Shown here in pieces: positions 1 to 6,269 of a stretch of DNA of 6,352 nt. Where the stretch lies: NCBI GenBank assembly GCA_913031515.1, contig CAJWET010000096.1, positions 1 to 6,352 of the forward strand, given 5' to 3'. Within the stretch, counting starts at the first letter, position 1, and each line of letters begins with the position of its first letter. Origin of the DNA: an uncultured Acidimicrobiaceae bacterium (GTDB taxonomy: Bacteria > Actinomycetota > Acidimicrobiia > Acidimicrobiales > UBA8592). The notes beneath the pieces were generated by a model that was given only the letters and a program-made list of their open reading frames with translations, was not told the origin of the DNA and ran no database searches. Made by a program: the position numbers and the translations under genes.

Positions 1-1
1 G

Positions 2-82
2 GGCGGAAGCATTTTTGAGTTCTTGGCAGCAAAACCTACCGTTCGGACGTCCTTTAGCGAGCTAACTGTAGAATTGCGGTAA
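2..82 (+). CDS. 3' end of an unidentified protein (partial at window edge)
   Basis: Reading from base 2 gives 26 codons without a stop, then TAA at 80-82; the peptide ends FSELTVELR. The frame runs in the same direction as the genes that follow and stops 43 bases before the first ABM gene, as expected for an upstream operon member. The visible peptide is too short to place in a family, so no function is offered. It could be chance open frame, because 26 codons is weak evidence, but its ordinary amino acid composition and position favour a real C-terminus. Confidence 0.45.
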   Translation, partial: GGSIFEFLAAKPTVRTSFSELTVELR

Positions 83-116
83 TTCGCGATACGGTTCCAT
101 TAGTACTATCTGATAT

Positions 117-122
117 GGGAGG
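117..122 (+). promoter_or_regulatory. Ribosome binding site of the first ABM gene
   Basis: GGGAGG lies three bases before the ATG at 126 (a slightly short spacing). It supports that start, and shows that the organism owning the + strand genes uses Shine-Dalgarno initiation, unlike the metH-like gene at the other end of the window. Confidence 0.6.
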
Positions 123-125
123 AAC

Positions 126-491
126 ATGATAATTGTCACTGCGATCTTGTCATTTGAAACTGAAGCCGACCGTAATGCAGCAGTTGCAGCAACATCACAA
201 GTTCAGAAAGCAACTCGGGATGAGGAAGCTGGTTGTTTGGCTTACTGCTTCGCTGCTGATCCTTCAGAGCCGAATCATATTCAGGTGTTCGAACTATGGA
301 CAGACCCGGAGAGTCTTGCTGCACACTTTGACCACCCGAATTACGCTGCAATGGTTGAAATACTCCACACTTGTACCGGTTACCTAGCTTCTGATAATCG
401 CTTGTACTTAGCTGATGATTGTGGTCCGGTGTACGGGGAAGATGGGAAATTCCGAGCAAGTGCTGTAACGGGGCCGAAAGAAAATGGGTAG
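126..491 (+). CDS. ABM-domain (antibiotic biosynthesis monooxygenase / YgiN-like) protein, copy 1
   Basis: This is a 121-residue small protein of the dimeric alpha-beta barrel ABM superfamily. The opening beta strand (MIIVTAILSF), the GCLAY-F-ADP block at about 36-45, the strand ending FELW (55-58) and the helix with AHF (66-68) are the usual ABM landmarks. Members include cofactor-free quinol monooxygenases (YgiN) and ActVA-Orf6-type oxygenases, but many have unknown roles. The ABM core ends near residue 97; a polar tail of about 24 residues (GPVYGEDGKF onward) is extra compared with the usual 95-105 residue length and with copy 2 in this window. It is followed by the ACMSD-like gene after only 6 bases, so the two are probably co-transcribed. 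An oxygenase acting on a quinol or other activated ring is a reasonable inference; the substrate is unknown. Confidence 0.85.
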   Translation: MIIVTAILSFETEADRNAAVAATSQVQKATRDEEAGCLAYCFAADPSEPNHIQVFELWTDPESLAAHFDHPNYAAMVEILHTCTGYLASDNRLYLADDCGPVYGEDGKFRASAVTGPKENG

Positions 492-497
492 TGCAAA

Positions 498-1466
498 GTG
501 TCCCGGCTTATTGATATCCATGCACATGTAGTTCTTAGAGAAACCTTAGGGGCTGCAGGACCCTATGGTCCTGAGTTGGGGGATGAAGATCGGCTGCAAA
601 CTTTTCGTGTTGGAAATTATTCCATTCGTGTGCCTTATGTTGGGAGTGTTTTCATGGACGTGGAAAAACGTATCCAAGAAATGGATCGTCTTGATATAGA
701 TATCCAAGTCCTCTCTCCGAATCCATTGACTTTCTTTGGGGGTATACCCTCCCCTGAAGCCGTGAACTTCGCGAGGTTATCTAATGACGCGATGGCTAAT
801 CTAGTGAAGGACCATCCCGGGCGCTTATTGGGGACGGCTTCTCTCCCTATGCAAGATCCAGATGCTGCCTGTGCTGAACTTGAGAGAGCTGTGAGGAAAC
901 TTGGGCTGGTTGGAGGGTACATCGGAACGGATTACGGGTTTACCTTAGATGATCCATGTCTCGATGACTTTTACCGAACTGTCGTGGAACTTGATGTGCC
1001 CCTGTTCATTCATCCAGCAACAAACGATGGAATTCAGGGTTCATCTGATTCCCGATTGGGACGTTTCGGCCTTGAATTGGTCGTGGGGTACGCTTACGAG
1101 GAAACCTTGGCTGTAGCAGCCCTGATCCTTGGCGGGGTAATGGATCGACACCCAGATCTTGACATCTGTGTGTCCCATGGAGGTGGGGCGATAACTTTTC
1201 TGGCCAAGCGTTTTGACTCCATGGCTTCCTTTCAGGGAAACGAATCAGACTTTGGTCCAGCTTTACGTACTCTTTGGTATGACTCCCATCTCGAACCTGG
1301 GGCGGCTCTTGATTTTGTTGTCTCAGTGGTTGGAAAGGACCGTATGGTCTATGGGACGAATTTTGGTGGTTGGGATACTCCAGATGAAACGAATGAGTTC
1401 GACCGCAGCTTAGGAGTCAATGCTGAGTGTTTATTACGATTACCTCACGTTGAGGAAGAAAGGTAA
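498..1466 (+). CDS. Amidohydrolase family 2 protein (ACMSD-like decarboxylase/hydrolase)
   Basis: This 322-residue TIM-barrel protein belongs to the amidohydrolase-related group that includes 2-amino-3-carboxymuconate-6-semialdehyde decarboxylase (ACMSD) and gamma-resorcylate decarboxylase. Visible landmarks are the metal-binding HAH (H8, H10) after strand 1, RLLGTASLPMQDP (109-121), LFIHPA with H172, and VSHGGG with H227. The late barrel motif, usually GTDYP with a metal-binding/catalytic Asp, reads YGTNFGGWD here, so Asn288 occupies the Asp position. Length is normal for the family. The start is a GTG at 498: the same frame has the upstream gene's TAG at 489, and any later start would remove the HAH pair. 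No strong ribosome site is visible, so translation may be coupled to the ABM gene 6 bases upstream. Decarboxylation or hydrolysis of a ring-cleavage product is the likely chemistry, with unknown substrate. Confidence 0.88.
   Translation: MSRLIDIHAHVVLRETLGAAGPYGPELGDEDRLQTFRVGNYSIRVPYVGSVFMDVEKRIQEMDRLDIDIQVLSPNPLTFFGGIPSPEAVNFARLSNDAMANLVKDHPGRLLGTASLPMQDPDAACAELERAVRKLGLVGGYIGTDYGFTLDDPCLDDFYRTVVELDVPLFIHPATNDGIQGSSDSRLGRFGLELVVGYAYEETLAVAALILGGVMDRHPDLDICVSHGGGAITFLAKRFDSMASFQGNESDFGPALRTLWYDSHLEPGAALDFVVSVVGKDRMVYGTNFGGWDTPDETNEFDRSLGVNAECLLRLPHVEEER
1459..1463 (+). promoter_or_regulatory. Ribosome binding site deciding the start of the second amidohydrolase
   Basis: AAAGG (within GAGGAAGAAAGG at 1452-1463), at the very end of the preceding gene, is spaced 7 bases from the ATG at 1471. 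The frame is also open from an ATG at 1420, but that would add 17 non-conserved residues and a 47-base overlap. The site favours 1471. Confidence 0.65.
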
Positions 1467-1470
1467 CAGT

Positions 1471-2748
1471 ATGGGCTCACTTATTATTGAAAATGCCGAC
1501 TTATTTACCGGAGTAGACGGTGAAGTTATTTCGAATGGTTCTGTATGGGTTTCTGAGGGATTCGTCCGTTTCGCTGGACCCAAAGACGATATGCCTTCCG
1601 ACGTAGAAAATGTCGAACGGTTCGATGCTTCGGGAAAATTTGTGATGCCTGGAATGACCGAATCACATGTTCACCTCTCATATAACAACGCCCATCCGCA
1701 GCAGCTCAATAGTCAGCCGCTTCCTACCGCCATGCTTGATGCTGTTGACAATGCCCGTGTCTTGTTGGGTTCTGGTTTCACCTCGGCGATAAGTTTCGGT
1801 TCAGCACAAGGCCTAGACATTCCCCTTCGTGATGCGATTAATTCCGGTCGAATCCCTGGGCCACGTCTTGCCGCGTCAGATCGAGATCTAGGTTCAACTG
1901 GCAGTAACGCTGATGGAACTTTCGGCGGTGACAATAGTAAAAAAATCATTGCCGACGGACCTTGGGCTGTACGAAAAGCTGTCCGGTCCTTAGCGAAACG
2001 CCGTTGTGACATTGTCAAAATCTTTCTGGATGGCGAAGCCCTATCAGAATTCGCCCCGCCTGGGGTCCTCACGTACAGCGACGAAGAAGTAGCGGCAGCT
2101 GTTGAAGAAGCGCATATTCGTGGAATGCGGGTGGTAAGCCATTCGCGTTCTGCCGCTGCGGTAAAACAAGCAGTCCGTCATGGGGTGGATATCATCGGAC
2201 ATGCAAATTACCTTGATGATGAAGCAGTGGCCATGCTTGAAGCGAAACGTGAACATGTTTTTGTTGGCCCAGGTATTGCGTGGGAAATCGCCCTTTTAGA
2301 CCGAGGAAGCGAATTGGGTTTGCCTAGAGATGCTATGGAACAAAGGGGATACCAGCGTGAAATCGATGAGACTATTAGTGCCGTGAAACGTCTTCGAGAA
2401 AGCAAAGTCCGTGTCCTTATTGGTGGCGATTACGGTTTGAACATCACCCCACATGGCACCAACAGCAAAGACCTCGAATATTTTGTTGACCTGTTTGGTA
2501 TGTCAACAACTGAAGCTCTTCTTTGCGCAACTCGTGACGGAGGTGCCGCAGCAGATCCATCGGGTATGGTTGGGACGCTTGAAGAAGGAAAGTTTGCTGA
2601 CTTAGTGGTTGTTGAAGGAAACCCGATAGAAGATATTCGCATTCTTCAAGATCACAGTCGTATAGTCGGAGTGATGAAAGATGGTGTGATGCATTGTGCA
2701 CTAATGCAAAGAAACCCGTATATAGCTCCCAGCGAAATGGGGAGTTGA
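1471..2748 (+). CDS. Metal-dependent amidohydrolase, imidazolonepropionase/prolidase-like subgroup
   Basis: This is a 425-residue member of amidohydrolase family 1. A short beta domain (1-55) precedes the barrel, which opens with PGMTESHVHL (H66, H68 as the first metal pair; families usually have PGLID-H-H). K183 in DIVKIFLDG is in the position of the carboxylated lysine of binuclear enzymes. H224 (VVSHSRS), H244 (DIIGHANYLD, where IEH is more usual) and D320 (GGDYG) complete the metal/catalytic set. The C-terminus returns to the beta domain with GTLEEGKFADLVVVEGNP (369-386). All expected ligands are present, so it should be active, probably as a cytoplasmic hydrolase of an amide, lactam or peptide-like bond. 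Its relatives include Xaa-Pro/Xaa-Arg dipeptidases and many unassigned enzymes. The gap from the upstream gene is 4 bases, indicating one operon. The precise substrate is not predictable. Confidence 0.9.
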   Translation: MGSLIIENADLFTGVDGEVISNGSVWVSEGFVRFAGPKDDMPSDVENVERFDASGKFVMPGMTESHVHLSYNNAHPQQLNSQPLPTAMLDAVDNARVLLGSGFTSAISFGSAQGLDIPLRDAINSGRIPGPRLAASDRDLGSTGSNADGTFGGDNSKKIIADGPWAVRKAVRSLAKRRCDIVKIFLDGEALSEFAPPGVLTYSDEEVAAAVEEAHIRGMRVVSHSRSAAAVKQAVRHGVDIIGHANYLDDEAVAMLEAKREHVFVGPGIAWEIALLDRGSELGLPRDAMEQRGYQREIDETISAVKRLRESKVRVLIGGDYGLNITPHGTNSKDLEYFVDLFGMSTTEALLCATRDGGAAADPSGMVGTLEEGKFADLVVVEGNPIEDIRILQDHSRIVGVMKDGVMHCALMQRNPYIAPSEMGS

Positions 2749-2776
2749 ATAGAATCTCCATTAGAACTTCAATAAA

Positions 2777-2783
2777 GAAAGGT
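2777..2783 (+). promoter_or_regulatory. Ribosome binding site of the second ABM gene
   Basis: GAAAGGT sits 5 bases before the ATG at 2789 in the 40-base gap after the amidohydrolase. No convincing promoter or terminator is visible in that gap, so the operon probably reads through. Confidence 0.55.
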
Positions 2784-2788
2784 AGATA

Positions 2789-3088
2789 ATGATTGTTATT
2801 GCCGGAACACTGACTTTGGAATCACCCGTTAATGAGACCGTGCTTGATGCCTGTCGAACAATGATGAAAGCAACCCATGCTGAAAAAGGATGCGTCGACT
2901 ATGTATTCAGCGCCGACCCATTGGATGACCACACGTTGCGGGTCTTTGAGCAATGGGAATCTCTCGAAGATCTTGAAGCTCACTTTCAAGCTCCTCATAT
3001 GCCCCCATTCCGTGAAGCAATGGCCCAGTGGAATGTGACTGGGAAAAGCATTCACCGTTTCACTGTCACAGATACTGTGGAAATGTAA
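2789..3088 (+). CDS. ABM-domain (YgiN-like) monooxygenase, copy 2
   Basis: This 99-residue protein is the normal length for a single ABM domain. It shares the layout of copy 1: an MIV-starting first strand, GC--Y-FSADP (34-44), VFEQW (52-56), and LEAHFQAPH (62-70). The two copies align along the core without gaps of note but differ at many positions, so they are distant paralogues rather than a recent duplication. Copy 2 lacks the C-terminal tail of copy 1. ABM proteins act as dimers, often without a cofactor, oxidising quinols or polyketide-like phenols; some serve other roles. Its place between an amidohydrolase and a flavin-type split-barrel protein suggests an oxidative step in the same pathway (inference). 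Confidence 0.87.
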   Translation: MIVIAGTLTLESPVNETVLDACRTMMKATHAEKGCVDYVFSADPLDDHTLRVFEQWESLEDLEAHFQAPHMPPFREAMAQWNVTGKSIHRFTVTDTVEM

Positions 3089-3126
3089 GATGAGAATTCG
3101 ATCCTTTTAAGAAAGTACCGCCGGAA

Positions 3127-3645
3127 ATGACTGATTCAGAGAATCTTGAAGGATGCACGCTCACCGATGAGGAACTTGAAGATCTCTTTATGAAGCAGGT
3201 TGAGGGGACCTTCATGTGGGTGAACAAAGCTGGGCAACCCTTTGGGATCATTACATACTACTTATGGCAGGATGGAAGTTTCTGGTTTACTTGCGCACAA
3301 AAAAGGGCCCGAGTCTCTGCTGTTCGAAGGACTGGATACGCTTCCTTCTGTATAACCTCGAAGGGTACTGATTTGGGAACAGGAAAAACGGCTTCATTTC
3401 GGGGTCCATGTAGAATCCATGAGGACCGTGCTGTTTTGGATTGGGTTTTACCTGAAATAGCGAAAGCATGCCGGCCAGAAAGTGAAGAAGGAGCCCGTGA
3501 AGTTTTTGAACATATCAATACCCCGAATCGGGTGGTTCTAGAATTGACGCCTGAATATCGATTTGATTTCGATAGTGGAAAGATGTGGGAAAACAGTGGT
3601 AAACGTGTTCCGCCGGGTCGATATAGCGGAAGTATAGGAGGTTAA
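3127..3645 (+). CDS. Pyridoxamine 5'-phosphate oxidase-like (split beta-barrel flavin-binding) protein
   Basis: This 172-residue protein has the PNPOx-like split-barrel pattern: an N-terminal helix, the strand pair FMWVNKAGQPFGIITYYLW (29-47), then DGSFWFTCAQKRARVSAVRR (49-68), in which a strand is followed by the basic segment that in this fold commonly contacts the flavin phosphate. The strand YASFCITS (71-78) and GPCRIHED (93-100) follow. Relatives bind FMN, F420, haem or FAD, and the sequence alone does not choose between them; it is not a convincing true PdxH, which is longer and has its own C-terminal signature. The ATG at 3127 is the first start after a same-frame TGA at 3091. Its ribosome site is weak (AAGAAAG at 3109-3115). 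The next gene begins 6 bases after its stop, so co-expression with the dehydrogenase is likely. Confidence 0.8.
   Translation: MTDSENLEGCTLTDEELEDLFMKQVEGTFMWVNKAGQPFGIITYYLWQDGSFWFTCAQKRARVSAVRRTGYASFCITSKGTDLGTGKTASFRGPCRIHEDRAVLDWVLPEIAKACRPESEEGAREVFEHINTPNRVVLELTPEYRFDFDSGKMWENSGKRVPPGRYSGSIGG
3636..3641 (+). promoter_or_regulatory. Ribosome binding site of the SDR gene
   Basis: A perfect AGGAGG overlaps the end of the preceding reading frame and lies 10 bases before the GTG at 3652. It supports this non-ATG start, which is also the first possible start after the in-frame TAA at 3643-3645. Confidence 0.7.
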
Positions 3646-3651
3646 GGACAA

Positions 3652-4440
3652 GTGGATAGAAGGACGCCAGATTTATTCGACCTCACAGGTCATGTTGCTG
3701 TTATCACTGGTGGAGGACGAGGGATAGGTGAAGGTATAGCAAAATCATTCTCTGATGCAGGTGCAGCGGTTGTGGTCGCTGCAAGAAGGACAAATGAAAT
3801 TGAAAGGGTCGCGGCTGAGATCCGAGATACTGGGGGGGAAGCAATCGCTGTCACTACTGATGTAACTGATACGCAAGCGGTTGAATCATTGGCTCGAGCT
3901 GCTGTTTCTGAATTTGGGAAACTTACCGTGTGGGTGAACAACGCTGGAGGTTCTGCTGTGCATAGCCCTCTTGTAGATCTGGACCGAGAAGAATGGGATC
4001 GCACAATTGCGCTGAACCTGACCGCTGTTTTTGTAGGAAGCACGATCGCAGCGAAATACATGGAGAAGGGTTCGATTATTAATATTTCATCTGGTGCGGG
4101 GACGAAAGCGGTCCCTAAATCAGGACACTATGGTGCTTCCAAAGCTGGTACGAACTCTTTAACTTGGACCTTCGCGGCAGAACTTGCCCCCGATATCCGT
4201 GTCAATGCGGTTATGCCTGGAGCTATTCCTACTGAAGTTATGCTCAAAGCGACAGGATTGAAAGAGGATGAAATCCTTGATGCCTGGGATATACCGATGG
4301 GTCGTGTGGGGACTCCACAAGACATTGGTGCAGCTTGTCTTTATCTTGCTTCTGATGCTGCAAGTTGGGTGACCGGTGAACTACTTCGCGTTGGTGGTGG
4401 GGCGAAACCTCGAGGCGGAAATTTCGCTAACACAAAATAA
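3652..4440 (+). CDS. Short-chain dehydrogenase/reductase (classical SDR)
   Basis: This 262-residue NAD(P)-dependent oxidoreductase has a full classical SDR motif set: the TGGGRGIG nucleotide-binding loop (19-26), D70-V71 for the adenine ring, NNAG (96-99), N122, S147 in INISSG, and the Y160-GAS-K164 catalytic pair. Arg45 and Arg46 after the second strand suggest a preference for NADPH over NADH, because no acidic residue is seen there. PGAIPTE (189-195) and the ASWVTGELLRVGGG end (237-250) are the usual substrate-loop and C-terminal signatures. It starts at GTG 3652, giving the typical LFDLTGHVAVITGG opening. It is the last gene of the + strand run and probably oxidises an alcohol or reduces a ketone in the pathway. 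Which of the many SDR substrates it uses cannot be told. Confidence 0.93.
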   Translation: MDRRTPDLFDLTGHVAVITGGGRGIGEGIAKSFSDAGAAVVVAARRTNEIERVAAEIRDTGGEAIAVTTDVTDTQAVESLARAAVSEFGKLTVWVNNAGGSAVHSPLVDLDREEWDRTIALNLTAVFVGSTIAAKYMEKGSIINISSGAGTKAVPKSGHYGASKAGTNSLTWTFAAELAPDIRVNAVMPGAIPTEVMLKATGLKEDEILDAWDIPMGRVGTPQDIGAACLYLASDAASWVTGELLRVGGGAKPRGGNFANTK

Positions 4441-4487
4441 CCATTAACTATTTTATTTTTCTTCTCTGGCAGAGGTCCTCTTCAGTG
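4441..4487. other. Convergent intergenic gap
   Basis: These 47 bases separate the ends of the SDR gene and the chimeric gene. The segment is AT-rich at its SDR side (TTTTATTTTT at 4451-4460) and carries short inverted repeats (CTCTGGCAGAG and AGAGGTCCTCT). Their loops are too short and no T run follows them on either strand, so I do not call a terminator. Confidence 0.5.
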
Positions 4488-6269
4488 TCATCCACTTTCG
4501 CATTCAAGGCTCTGTCCTAGGTAGGCATATTTTTCATCGATAAATGATTTGAGGCCAAACATGACAGGCGCTTCTCGGTTTGGGGGTTGGTTCCCTTGCG
4601 GTGGATTCCCTTGCGGTGGATTCCATTCGGTGTTTCCTGGTCGAACTTCCTTCTCTTTCAGAAACGGATCTTCGGTCACAATGTCAACATTTATGTTGGA
4701 TTGGAAATCTTGGAACGAATACATTTTGTTTTCATCCATGATCACAGAGCTTTCGATAAGTGAAGCGAGGCTATCTATCATCGGATGTAAGTACTGAGGA
4801 GTGAAATATGTTCCGAGTAAGCCACAGATCTCGTTTTCATATAACTGGAAGAGCTTGGCGCTTTCAAAAATTCGTTCGAGAAGAATCTTTCCTGGGCCAG
4901 CAAATGTTACGGGAAGTTCAGTAATCGACTCCTGCACTCCATATCCAAAAGCCCCGAAAGCTTCATTGCCATCCCACTTAATCCATTGCCATTGATCAGT
5001 TTCCATATTGTGGTAAAGGTAGTAATTCCTTCCACTTAGGGTGTAACTGTCTAAATTTGAGAAAAGATTATCCAATGCTGCTGAACGGAGAAACAAGTCA
5101 AGATCTAGATATTTTTCGACCTGACTCTCAAATTCCTCGGATGATGAATCGTTCACAAAGTCCAAAAGTGAGAGGAGGTCTGTCCAGTCATTTTGTTCTT
5201 CATTATTCTTAATCTCATAGACACCTTCATATGCTTCCTGGTTCAACCCGAGGTACCTTAAATCTGCGCCATCATCACCTGCTTTGAAGAGATTTCCATC
5301 ATCATCTCCTATGGTCCAATCTAGAAACTGATCGTCAATTTGCTCGACAACGGTGTATAGGCCCCATAGTTCACCATTGAAGTAGACGTTGGCAAAATTT
5401 GTCCTCGGGGCAAGAGCCCCCGCCGAACGACTTACATCGAAAAACACTTTTTCACGCAGAAATGAAGGATCCTTAAAGGCATTGCTGAAATTAAGCTTCT
5501 TTAATCCATCATGGTTCTGTCCGACTATGAACTCGTTGAAGTCTATTTTGAATGGTTTCTTTTCACCCGGATGGGACATGCTGGAATTACCCTTTAAACG
5601 AACTCCAACATTTTCGTATGTGTGAGTTCCACTTGCATCGGTAATCGTTCCAGAAACAAAAATTGGTATTTGCGTTTTAGCGTCAAATTGAAGTTCTTGT
5701 ATAGCCATTAAAGCAGCTTTACAATTTAATGTGTCAAAAACAGTTTCTATTAATAGGACATCAACACCTCCCTCTATAAGTCCTTTTATTTGCTCAGAAT
5801 AGGATACAACTAAGTCATCAAAATTAATAGCTCTGTAACCAGGATTATTAACGTCAGAAGACATACTGGCTGTTTTATTTGTAGGTCCAATAGAACCAGC
5901 CACAAAACGAGGTTTTAATGAATCTAATTTTGTAAATTTTTTAGCTGCTTTCTTAGCAATTTTAGCAGACTCCAAATTAAGTTTGTACACTAAGGATTCC
6001 ATCTTATAATCTGCCATAGAAATGGATGTAGATGAAAATGTATTTGTTTCAATAATGTCAGCACCTGCTAAAAGGTATTTATCATGAATCTCAGATATAA
6101 TATTAGGCTGAGAAAGCGATAAAAGATCATTATTCCCCAATAAGGAACATGGGTGGTTTTTAAATAGGTTGCCACGATAGTCACCTTCCTCAAGACCATA
6201 AGATTGTATCATAGTTCCCATGGCTCCATCTAAAGTGAGTATTCGATTATTTAGTATTTCTTTTAGCAT
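4488..6269 (-). CDS. Chimeric open frame: N-terminal MetH-type homocysteine methyltransferase fragment joined to CotH kinase domain
   Basis: One frame of 593 codons holds two unrelated parts. Residues 1 to about 214 match the start of B12-dependent methionine synthase: LTLDGAMGTMIQ (11-22), ADIIETNTFSST (70-81), AGSIGPTNKTAS (124-135), LLIETVFDTLN (172-182) and VSGTITDASG (205-214). The barrel then breaks off before the three zinc-binding cysteines, so homocysteine methylation is not expected. From about 217 it is a CotH-type kinase domain: TYENVGVRLKGNSSM (217-231), KKPFKIDFNEF (237-247), DPSFLRE (267-273), FNGELWGLY (297-305), DSYTLSGRNYYLYHN (407-421) and the metal-binding-type WDGNEAFG (432-439). 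The first part of a normal CotH protein, including any export signal, is missing. The tail (about 545-565) is rich in Pro, Gln and Asn. The ATG overlaps the upstream OsmC stop by one base. Likely an assembly or recombination chimera, not a working fusion. Confidence 0.85.
   Translation of the reverse strand: MLKEILNNRILTLDGAMGTMIQSYGLEEGDYRGNLFKNHPCSLLGNNDLLSLSQPNIISEIHDKYLLAGADIIETNTFSSTSISMADYKMESLVYKLNLESAKIAKKAAKKFTKLDSLKPRFVAGSIGPTNKTASMSSDVNNPGYRAINFDDLVVSYSEQIKGLIEGGVDVLLIETVFDTLNCKAALMAIQELQFDAKTQIPIFVSGTITDASGTHTYENVGVRLKGNSSMSHPGEKKPFKIDFNEFIVGQNHDGLKKLNFSNAFKDPSFLREKVFFDVSRSAGALAPRTNFANVYFNGELWGLYTVVEQIDDQFLDWTIGDDDGNLFKAGDDGADLRYLGLNQEAYEGVYEIKNNEEQNDWTDLLSLLDFVNDSSSEEFESQVEKYLDLDLFLRSAALDNLFSNLDSYTLSGRNYYLYHNMETDQWQWIKWDGNEAFGAFGYGVQESITELPVTFAGPGKILLERIFESAKLFQLYENEICGLLGTYFTPQYLHPMIDSLASLIESSVIMDENKMYSFQDFQSNINVDIVTEDPFLKEKEVRPGNTEWNPPQGNPPQGNQPPNREAPVMFGLKSFIDEKYAYLGQSLECESG
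4591..4620. repeat. Two-copy 15-base tandem repeat in the cotH tail
   Basis: TTCCCTTGCGGTGGA is present twice in exact succession, followed by a degraded partial copy from 4621. On the minus strand the repeat encodes GNPPQ units in the Pro-rich tail (NPPQGNPPQG, about 550-559). In-frame 15-base units can expand or shrink by slippage without breaking the gene. The local G+C is high compared with the rest of the cotH part. Confidence 0.85.
5616..5655 (-). other. Junction between metH-like and cotH-like sequence
   Basis: MetH similarity is recognisable up to VSGTITDASG, whose last Gly codon is at 5628-5630; the family would continue RTLSGQ. CotH similarity starts at TYENVGVRLKG, about 5621 downward. 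Low-G+C DNA, like the rest of the metH part, lies above about 5655. The coding bases for GTITDASG contain more G and C (ACG, ACC, GCA codons), so they could come from either side. The breakpoint cannot be placed more closely than this stretch. The frame is kept across it. Confidence 0.7.

Noticed and set aside
1420..1470. Upstream ATG extending the second amidohydrolase by 17 residues
   Set aside because: The extension overlaps the preceding gene by 47 bases and does not resemble the family's N-terminus; the ATG at 1471 has a well-spaced ribosome site and begins at the usual beta-domain strand.
1713..2761. Several minus-strand open frames of 65-119 codons across the second amidohydrolase
   Set aside because: They lie opposite a clearly conserved gene, have Ser/Arg/Pro-rich compositions typical of antisense reading, and match no recognisable motif.
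4441..4487. Possible bidirectional terminator between the convergent genes
   Set aside because: The inverted repeats CTCTGGCAGAG and AGAGGTCCTCT have loops of about one base, and no T run follows them on either strand.
4549..5625. Plus-strand open frames of 64-82 codons opposite the cotH part
   Set aside because: They are antisense to strongly recognisable CotH motifs and lack convincing starts or family signals.
4488..6269. A genuine bifunctional methionine synthase–kinase
   Set aside because: Both domains are incomplete at the join: the zinc-binding cysteines of the methyltransferase and the N-terminal region of the CotH protein are missing, and composition changes there. Kept only as a finding needing read support.
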